Source of the DNA: Cyclobacteriaceae bacterium
Lineage (GTDB): Bacteria > Bacteroidota > Bacteroidia > Cytophagales > Cyclobacteriaceae
Direction of reading: 5' to 3'
NCBI GenBank assembly: GCA_029861825.1
Contig: JAOTYN010000246.1
Coordinates: 1-6,397, forward strand
Length of the DNA stretch: 6,397 nt
Below the pieces are notes generated by a model. The model was not told where the DNA came from, searched no databases, and saw only the letters and a program-made list of their open reading frames with translations. Below are positions 1 to 4,585 of this stretch, piece by piece (within the stretch, counting starts at the first letter, position 1; each line of letters begins with the position of its first letter). The position numbers and the translations under genes were made by a program.

Positions 1-15
1 AATATTCTAACACTT

Positions 16-46
16 ATTGAAGTTATTGCCTAAAAGATTGTTTTTG
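16..46 (+). promoter_or_regulatory. Candidate Bacteroidota-type promoter for the S9 peptidase gene
   Basis: ATTG at 16-19 resembles the -33 element (TTTG). After a 19-base spacer, TGTTTTTG at 39-46 matches the -7 consensus TAnnTTTG with one mismatch. Transcription would start near 53, leaving a leader of about 44 bases before the ATG at 97. No strong Shine-Dalgarno precedes that ATG (only an AAGAAA-like stretch), which is usual in this phylum. The match is by eye in AT-rich DNA, so it is tentative. Confidence 0.35.
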
Positions 47-96
47 CGTTTATCCATAATTTACTTTCTTACCACTTCAAACATCAATCAAGAAAC

Positions 97-2049
97 ATGA
101 AATCCCAGAACATTATAACCAATATGCTATTGATTATCATTTTGGTGCTTAACGGCTGTAGCCCTTCCAGCCAAGAAACGGTGACGGCTCCTCCTGAATA
201 TACCATAGAACAATTTATGAATACGGTGCAAATTTTCGGAGGGTCATTTTCTCCAGATGAAAGCAAAATACTGTTCACCAGTAAGGAAACCGGGATCTTC
301 AATTCGTATTCCATCCCGGTAGGCGGAGGTGATCCGCAACAATTGACCGATTCAGAAACAGACTACGCCATGGCCCTATCCTATTTTCCTGAGGACGAAA
401 GGTTTCTCTTTACCAGGGACCAGGGGGGTAATGAGATCAACCACGTATACTTGCGTAATATGGACGGCAGCATCCAGGACCTGACCCCCGACTCCACCGC
501 CAAAGCTCAATTTTACGGATGGGCTCAGGACGACCAGAGTTTTTTCATTACCACCAATAAAAGAGACCCGCGATATTTCGACTTATACGAAGTTGCCCTT
601 GGTGACAACCAACCGTCTGCGGAAGGCAATCTTTTCATTACGGAGATGGTTTATGAGAATAATGGTTATAGCATTGGTGCTATTTCACCGAACAAACAAT
701 ATATAGCCTTGGTGGAAAACATCACTACCAATGATAACAACCTGTATCTTTATGATAAAGCTTCCGGTGAAACCAAGTTACTTAGTCCACATGAGGAGAT
801 TGCCACCTATTTTCCTCAATATTTTAGCTTGGACAACAAGACTTTATACTTTACCAGCAATGAGGGTGGAGAATTCAGTTCGCTGCGCAGTTACCACCTG
901 GAAACAGGAGAAAAGAAGGTGGTAGAGGCGGTAGATTGGGATATCAATTTTGCAGGCTTGTCCAAGCATGGTAAGTACCGGTACCTGGGGATCAACGCCG
1001 ATGCTAAGACTGAAATCCGCATATACGACGAGAACAATAATCTACTGGAACTTCCTTCTTTACCGGATGGTGAAATAACCTCCATTAGGATCTCTCCTAG
1101 TGAAGCGCTTATGATGTTCTATGTCAATAGTTCCACAGCTCCTAGCAATCTATATGTCTATAATTTTAAAAGCGGAGAATATAACCAATTGACCAACACC
1201 ATGAATCCGGAAATAGAGCAGGATCATCTGGTAGACGGTGAAGTAATTCGTTTTGAGTCTTTTGATGGGCTTGAGATCCCAGCGCTGCTGTATAAACCCC
1301 AGGGCATTCGGCCTGGGGAACTACGACCCGCAATCCTTGATATTCACGGAGGTCCCGGCGGGCAACGTCGGTTGAACTATCAGTCACGTGTGCAGTACTT
1401 GGTAAACCATGGATATGTGGTGCTTTCGGTCAACAATCGGGGAAGCTCAGGATATGGTAAAACCTTTTATGCAGCCGATGATCTCAAGCACGGAGATGTG
1501 GATCTAAAGGATTGCATCTGGTCCAAGAAATATCTGGAAAGCACCGGGTATGTCGACCCCGATAAAATTGGTATAATGGGCGGCAGTTACGGTGGTTACA
1601 TGGTTATGGCAGCCCTGACATTTGCTCCTGAAGAATTTACTGTAGGGGTAAACTACTTCGGCGTGACTAACTGGTTACGCACACTTAACAGCATTCCACC
1701 TTGGTGGGAATCCTTTAGGGAAGCCCTCTACAAGGAGATCGGACATCCGGTAGAGGACTCCGTGGCGCTGTATAATAAGTCACCGCTATTCCATGCCGAT
1801 AAGATAACCAAACCTATGATCGTGCTTCAGGGGTCGAACGACCCCCGGGTGATCAAACCCGAAAGTGATGATATTGTAGCGGCCGCAGAAGCCAATGGCG
1901 TACCAGTAGAATATGTGGTTTTTGAAGACGAGGGACATGGGTTCCTGAAAAAGGAGAATCAAATAGAAGCCTCTCAGAAGGTATTGAATTTCCTTGACAA
2001 ATATTTATGGCAAACAGAACCGGAAGAGTCAGCCCCTTCGGCTCCCTGA
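97..2049 (+). CDS. Lipoprotein S9-family serine peptidase (prolyl oligopeptidase / acylaminoacyl-peptidase type)
   Basis: This 650-residue protein is predicted to cleave peptides in the periplasm or at the cell envelope. The N-terminus is a lipoprotein signal: basic start, hydrophobic run at about 9-18, and lipobox LNGC with the lipidated cysteine at 21. Residues about 40-375 contain repeated beta-strand blades of the WD40-like type (FSPDESKILFTS and ISPNKQYIALVEN are examples), the propeller that gates the active site in S9 enzymes. Residues about 385-640 are the alpha/beta-hydrolase domain. It has the oxyanion-region HGGP at 417-420, nucleophile motif GGSYGG with Ser497, catalytic Asp582 in GSNDPRV, and His614 in EGHGF. 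The triad is complete, and the length is normal for bacterial S9 members. The tail ends in an acidic, Pro/Ser-rich stretch (EPEESAPSAP). The gene stands alone, ends in TGA, and is followed by a hairpin. Substrate specificity (dipeptidyl, acylaminoacyl or oligopeptidase) cannot be told from sequence; the family assignment is secure. Confidence 0.95.
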   Translation: MKSQNIITNMLLIIILVLNGCSPSSQETVTAPPEYTIEQFMNTVQIFGGSFSPDESKILFTSKETGIFNSYSIPVGGGDPQQLTDSETDYAMALSYFPEDERFLFTRDQGGNEINHVYLRNMDGSIQDLTPDSTAKAQFYGWAQDDQSFFITTNKRDPRYFDLYEVALGDNQPSAEGNLFITEMVYENNGYSIGAISPNKQYIALVENITTNDNNLYLYDKASGETKLLSPHEEIATYFPQYFSLDNKTLYFTSNEGGEFSSLRSYHLETGEKKVVEAVDWDINFAGLSKHGKYRYLGINADAKTEIRIYDENNNLLELPSLPDGEITSIRISPSEALMMFYVNSSTAPSNLYVYNFKSGEYNQLTNTMNPEIEQDHLVDGEVIRFESFDGLEIPALLYKPQGIRPGELRPAILDIHGGPGGQRRLNYQSRVQYLVNHGYVVLSVNNRGSSGYGKTFYAADDLKHGDVDLKDCIWSKKYLESTGYVDPDKIGIMGGSYGGYMVMAALTFAPEEFTVGVNYFGVTNWLRTLNSIPPWWESFREALYKEIGHPVEDSVALYNKSPLFHADKITKPMIVLQGSNDPRVIKPESDDIVAAAEANGVPVEYVVFEDEGHGFLKKENQIEASQKVLNFLDKYLWQTEPEESAPSAP

Positions 2050-2057
2050 GATATTCG

Positions 2058-2078
2058 ACCCCGGCTTTATGCCGGGGT
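2058..2078. terminator. GC-rich hairpin between convergent genes, likely bidirectional terminator
   Basis: ACCCCGGC (2058-2065) and GCCGGGGT (2071-2078) form a perfect 8-base-pair stem with a TTTAT loop. It starts 9 bases after the stop codon of the S9 peptidase gene and touches the stop codon of the convergent desaturase gene (TAA, complement of 2078-2080). Neither strand carries a long T tract after the stem (TTAATAG on plus, CGAATAT on minus). It is therefore not a textbook intrinsic terminator, but its position between two convergent genes fits that role. Confidence 0.6.
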
Positions 2079-2896
2079 TAATAGTCCGTCTTTATAGTAT
2101 TGTCGAAGGGTATCTTAAATTGGTATCCCACATTCTCATCCAGTTCCGGGTCCAGCACGTCTAATCCATAATTGATCTTTTTAGGATCGTCGTACACCAT
2201 GGTTCCAAATATGCGATCCCAAAAGGAAAACATATTGCCAAAGTTGGAATCCGTCCAGGGTCTTTCAAAGTGATGGTGGAACTTGTGCATGTTGGGACTG
2301 ATAAACACCAAACTTAAGGTCTTGTCCAGCCAATAGGGCACGGTGATGTTGGCATGTGTCAGGTAAGTGAAGAAAATGGTTACGACGCGGTATACCACAT
2401 AAAACGCCAATGGCGCTCCAGCTACTACAATGGCAAACAGAGCAAAAACCTCCCGCAAAACATAGTCTCCCGGATGGTGACGGGTGCCGGTAGTGGCATC
2501 CACTTTGGTATCGCTGTGATGGATCATGTGGAACTTCCACATCCATTTGAACTTGTGGAGCAGGTAATGCACAAAATACTGGCCTATCAAGTCCAGAATG
2601 AGTACAGCAGTTAATAATTCTGCCCAAATGGGAAGGGCTATATAATGGAGGAGTCCAATTTGATTACTACCCACCCAGCTGAAAACCCCAACTGTCAGTA
2701 GGCCAAAAATCAAATTTATGGTAAGGCTAGTAGCCAGGAATACCAGATTGACACCTGCATGTCGCCATTTGCGGTAACGGAACTTGAAGAGTGGAACTGC
2801 TCCTTCCAGCAGCCAATTAAAGGAAAGGCAGCCTAATACCCAAGCTAGCTTTTGCCAGGCTGGCATAACTTCAAAGAAATTCAAAAACGCTTCCAT
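2078..2896 (-). CDS. Sterol desaturase / fatty acid hydroxylase superfamily membrane protein
   Basis: This 272-residue integral membrane protein is a predicted di-iron oxygenase acting on a lipid or isoprenoid in the cytoplasmic membrane. The superfamily's histidine signature is intact: HYLLH at 110-114 (HxxxH), HMIHH at 123-127 (HxxHH), and HKFHH at 204-208 (HxxHH). Further histidines occur at 140-141 (TGTRHHPGD) and 181. Hydrophobic stretches near 14-32, 48-74, 83-106 and 149-178 would place the histidine clusters on the cytoplasmic face, as in the family. The ATG at 2894-2896 gives a hydrophobic N-terminus without a signal peptide and a normal family length. It lies 75 bases downstream of the broken zinc-ribbon locus on the same strand, so co-transcription is possible but not shown. 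The TAA stop abuts the hairpin at 2058-2078. The substrate (fatty acid, sterol-like lipid, ether lipid or carotenoid) cannot be deduced. Confidence 0.9.
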   Translation of the reverse strand: MEAFLNFFEVMPAWQKLAWVLGCLSFNWLLEGAVPLFKFRYRKWRHAGVNLVFLATSLTINLIFGLLTVGVFSWVGSNQIGLLHYIALPIWAELLTAVLILDLIGQYFVHYLLHKFKWMWKFHMIHHSDTKVDATTGTRHHPGDYVLREVFALFAIVVAGAPLAFYVVYRVVTIFFTYLTHANITVPYWLDKTLSLVFISPNMHKFHHHFERPWTDSNFGNMFSFWDRIFGTMVYDDPKKINYGLDVLDPELDENVGYQFKIPFDNTIKTDY

Positions 2897-2971
2897 ATTC
2901 TACCGATTGCCTAGTCGAAATTACGCAATAAACGGAAGATCTGGAAATAAGGCCCAGCCGTGAATTTATGC

Positions 2972-3295
2972 TTATCGATTCACATCAACGATATCCTCAT
3001 TCCGGTATAAGTCCTGCAGATCTTGGCGGCTTATTTGGTATTCCTCCTCCAGGAAATTTTCAGCCTTATCAATGGTGTATAGTTTGGAAGATCTGGCCAC
3101 TTCAAATTTGTTGGTTATGAATACAATTTCTTGAGGGCTTACCTCTGTCACCTTCATCAAATAATAATAGTTTTCTTCCGTTTTATACTCATAAACATCC
3201 CCGATCTGCGGACTGTTTATATAGGCTTGATTCTCTATTTTATTGTTACTGCCGGCAAAAGCCATCCAACCTACAAACAATGCGATGATAACCAA
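2972..3295 (-). CDS. C-terminal fragment of the interrupted gene: membrane segment plus soluble domain
   Basis: After the second internal stop the frame is open for 116 codons. The only in-frame starts are TTG at 3293-3295, which would cut into the membrane helix, and ATG at 3263-3265, near the end of that helix. Neither gives a well-formed protein start and neither has an obvious ribosome-binding site. The encoded part has a hydrophobic N-terminus (VIIALFVGWMAFAG) and a charged domain of about 85 residues ending IVDVNR. An automatic annotation may list this as a separate hypothetical protein. I consider it the tail of the gene starting at 3574. Confidence 0.3.
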   Translation of the reverse strand: MVIIALFVGWMAFAGSNNKIENQAYINSPQIGDVYEYKTEENYYYLMKVTEVSPQEIVFITNKFEVARSSKLYTIDKAENFLEEEYQISRQDLQDLYRNEDIVDVNR

Positions 3296-3388
3296 TCCGC
3301 TGAAATGCCAAAAGGGGGTCTTTTATTGCGATTTAAAGGTTGAAAATGCACTTTTGAATGTTTGAGGCATTTCATTTTCTTTCAGGGT

Positions 3389-3574
3389 CTACTTACAGTG
3401 CTGACATTGGCTGGCACCACTTTTCCCCGTTGGAAAAACGGGTATCCAAAAAACATGGGCATACTTTCCAAAAACTGAAATGTCCACGCAGTCCGATTCA
3501 TTACAATGGGGGCAGGCAACCTCGGTTAAGTGCTCTGATTTTAAGTGGCTGGAGTTAGAACCAAAGATGATCAT
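3389..3574 (-). CDS. N-terminal fragment of the interrupted gene: 61-residue zinc ribbon
   Basis: This is the only part of the interrupted locus with its natural ATG, so it is the piece most likely to be translated. It carries both cysteine pairs (CPHC at 21-24, CQHC at 57-60) and could fold as a free soluble zinc ribbon, ending one residue after the last cysteine. The frame stays open upstream to a TTG at 3605-3607. The ATG at 3574 is preferred because the MIIFG start is what I recall for this family and the extra 11 residues add nothing recognisable. Whether the truncated product is stable or useful is unknown. Confidence 0.4.
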   Translation of the reverse strand: MIIFGSNSSHLKSEHLTEVACPHCNESDCVDISVFGKYAHVFWIPVFPTGKSGASQCQHCK

Positions 3575-3666
3575 AAAAAATTCGTTTGATTGAGCTGCTA
3601 ATATCAATACGGATATTCAATTAAACCATCCGTTTGTGACAAAGCACCAACTGAAGTTAGATTTTA

Positions 3667-4185
3667 TTACTTTTTCAACCTCAGCAGAAAGTTAAAAAAT
3701 CGGCTTTGATCAAATCCGGTTACCATGTTAAGAAAACTGTCGGCCTTCCCCACCAGAAATTTAAGCTCTTTGGTCACCTGTTTCAACTCCTTGGTATGCG
3801 CAGTCCTGTCATCTTTAATGTTTTCAACCTGACCCAGTACTTTGATCACCGGCTGCAGCTCTCTTTTTCGGCGTTCTCTGGCGATTTGTCGGGTGATTTC
3901 CCACATGTCTTTTTCAGAGCTGAAATACTCCTTACGATCCCCAGGTTTGTGGGTTTTGTGAATAAGACCCCAGTCCATCAATGCCCTGATGTTCATATTG
4001 GCATTGCCCCTGCTAATGTGCAACTCTTCCATGATCTGCTCGGTGGTGAGGCTTTCCGGGGAGATTAGCAATAAGGCATGGATCTGTGCCATAGTTTTGT
4101 TGATACCCCAGTGAGAGCCGAGGGTACCCCATGCCTGGATGAGCAACTCCTTGGCTTCCTGATAGCTTAATTCGGCAGTTGGCAC
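3667..4185 (-). CDS. GbsR/MarR-type winged-helix transcriptional regulator
   Basis: This 172-residue cytoplasmic DNA-binding protein is predicted to act as a dimeric repressor or activator. Residues about 15-90 form the winged helix-turn-helix: the conserved opening WGTLGSHWGINKTMAQIHALL (19-39), helix-turn-helix with recognition helix about 58-72 (SRGNANMNIRALMDW), and wing about 77-88 (KTHKPGDRKEYF). Residues 95-172 are helical and charged and probably form the dimer interface. The WGI(N/S)...AQI(H/Y) opening is typical of the GbsR branch, whose Bacillus founder controls glycine betaine synthesis; nothing here indicates an osmolyte role. The start is GTG at 4183-4185. An in-frame TAG lies 11 codons upstream and there is no ATG between, so GTG is the only good choice. 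It is divergent from the small gene at 4333, with a candidate operator between them. The zinc-ribbon locus follows 92 bases downstream on the same strand. Confidence 0.9.
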   Translation of the reverse strand: MPTAELSYQEAKELLIQAWGTLGSHWGINKTMAQIHALLLISPESLTTEQIMEELHISRGNANMNIRALMDWGLIHKTHKPGDRKEYFSSEKDMWEITRQIARERRKRELQPVIKVLGQVENIKDDRTAHTKELKQVTKELKFLVGKADSFLNMVTGFDQSRFFNFLLRLKK

Positions 4186-4248
4186 CCTTGAATTTACAGA
4201 AAAAGACCAAATCTTCTATAAAATTATCGTATTTTCTAAAACATTTTT

Positions 4249-4270
4249 ATTTTCAGAAATGTTTGAAAAT
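4249..4270. promoter_or_regulatory. Inverted repeat in the divergent intergenic region, candidate operator for the GbsR/MarR regulator
   Basis: ATTTTCA (4249-4255) and TGAAAAT (4264-4270) are perfect 7-base arms around GAAATGTT, giving a 22-base dyad of the size usual for MarR-type sites. A second overlapping dyad pairs AAACATTT (4239-4246) with AAATGTTT (4257-4264). AGAAATGTT (4255-4263) also recurs as AGAAATATT at 4272-4280. The site lies 64 bases upstream of the regulator's GTG and overlaps the -33 candidate of the divergent small gene. Assigning it to this regulator is inference from position; the region is AT-rich, which raises the chance of coincidental symmetry. Confidence 0.5.
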
Positions 4271-4293
4271 TAGAAATATTATATATTACATTG
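4262..4293 (+). promoter_or_regulatory. Candidate Bacteroidota-type promoter of the small divergent gene
   Basis: TTTG at 4262-4265 matches the -33 element exactly. After a 20-base spacer, TTACATTG at 4286-4293 matches the -7 consensus TAnnTTTG with two mismatches. Transcription would begin near 4300, which rules out a TTG start at 4291 and supports the ATG at 4333. The right arm of the inverted repeat at 4249-4270 overlaps the -33 element, so a protein bound there would block this promoter. Confidence 0.4.
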
Positions 4294-4332
4294 CCCTTAG
4301 CAGCAGCATGGCGCCGTGATAACCTCAATGAA

Positions 4333-4578
4333 ATGGAAAAGTCGGTTAAACATTATTGGAGTATCCTACAACAATGGCGGGTAATAGAGGATAACCCTCA
4401 TCCTGATGATTACATCGTGGTGATGGCCCCTGGTTGGGACGGCGAAACCTTGATTGATCATTCCTTACACAAGTCGGAACTAAGCGCGCAAGACCGGGCT
4501 CGATATTTAATGGACAAATACGAAGCTAAAAAGATCAAGATCTACTATCCCGATGGCCGAAGCAAAACCTTGAGGTAA
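4333..4578 (+). CDS. Small hypothetical protein, 81 residues
   Basis: I do not recognise this protein. From ATG at 4333-4335 it encodes 81 residues without a signal peptide or membrane segment, so it is probably cytoplasmic. It is rich in aromatic and charged residues (HYWSILQQW at 7-15, HPDDYIVVMAPGWDGET at 23-39) and ends in an alternating strand-like, basic segment (KKIKIYYPDGRSKTLR at 66-81). The frame is open upstream to a TTG at 4291, but that lies within the candidate promoter, and the added residues (PLAAAWRRDNLNE) look unlike protein-coding start sequence. Codon use and the TAA stop look normal. It is transcribed divergently from the GbsR/MarR regulator and may be its target. Its 3' end faces the Asp-box gene with a 7-base gap. 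Confidence 0.7.
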   Translation: MEKSVKHYWSILQQWRVIEDNPHPDDYIVVMAPGWDGETLIDHSLHKSELSAQDRARYLMDKYEAKKIKIYYPDGRSKTLR

Positions 4579-4585
4579 CCCGCCA

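Larger units (their letters stand above)
2972..3574 (-). pseudogene. Zinc-ribbon, single-pass membrane protein gene interrupted by two in-frame stop codons
   Basis: Reading from ATG at 3572-3574, one frame runs 200 codons to TAA at 2972-2974, broken only by TAG at 3389-3391 (codon 62) and TAA at 3323-3325 (codon 84). No indel is required. Codons 1-61 encode a zinc ribbon starting MIIFG, with CPHC at 21-24 and CQHC at 57-60 flanking the segment HVFWIPVFPTGK. The next codons continue in sense (TLKENEMPQTFKSAFSTFKSQ, with the second stop straight after). Codons 88-107 form a membrane segment (FWHFSGLVIIALFVGWMAFA). Codons about 113-200 form a soluble domain beginning near SPQIGDVYEYKTEENYY. From memory, Flavobacteriia have full-length proteins of this layout (ribbon, linker, membrane helix, GDVY... 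domain), so I read this as one ancestral gene rather than two. Both stops could be single C-to-T changes from glutamine codons (CAG, CAA), though other origins are possible. The alternative of sequence error or readthrough is discussed in the findings. Function is unknown. Confidence 0.72.

Noticed and set aside
2265..2627. A 120-codon open frame on the minus strand within the desaturase gene.
   Set aside because: It lies in another frame of a gene with a complete histidine signature, and its translation has no recognisable domain and an unnatural cysteine/histidine/arginine-rich composition.
3311..3355. A possible programmed -1 frameshift: a frame from ATG 3373-3375 (opening MKCLKHSKVHFQ) meets the heptamer C CCT TTT and could slip into the frame of the membrane segment.
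   Set aside because: The zinc-ribbon frame already joins directly to the membrane segment without any shift, and its linker reads well. The heptamer is a weak slippery site and no stimulatory structure was evident.
2972..3574. Reassigned stop codons (TAG/TAA read as glutamine) or pyrrolysine at TAG.
   Set aside because: Other genes here end normally in TAA or TGA, and none needs an internal stop to be read through. Nothing in the window suggests a variant code or pyrrolysine machinery.
3609..3633. Inverted repeat ACGGAT ... ATCCGT in the gap between the regulator and the zinc-ribbon locus, considered as a terminator or operator.
   Set aside because: Only 6 base pairs with a 13-base AT-rich loop and no T tract. 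It is too weak to call in AT-rich DNA.
3706..4068. A 120-codon open frame on the plus strand opposite the GbsR/MarR regulator.
   Set aside because: It is antisense to a clearly conserved winged-helix protein, and its translation resembles no protein family I know.
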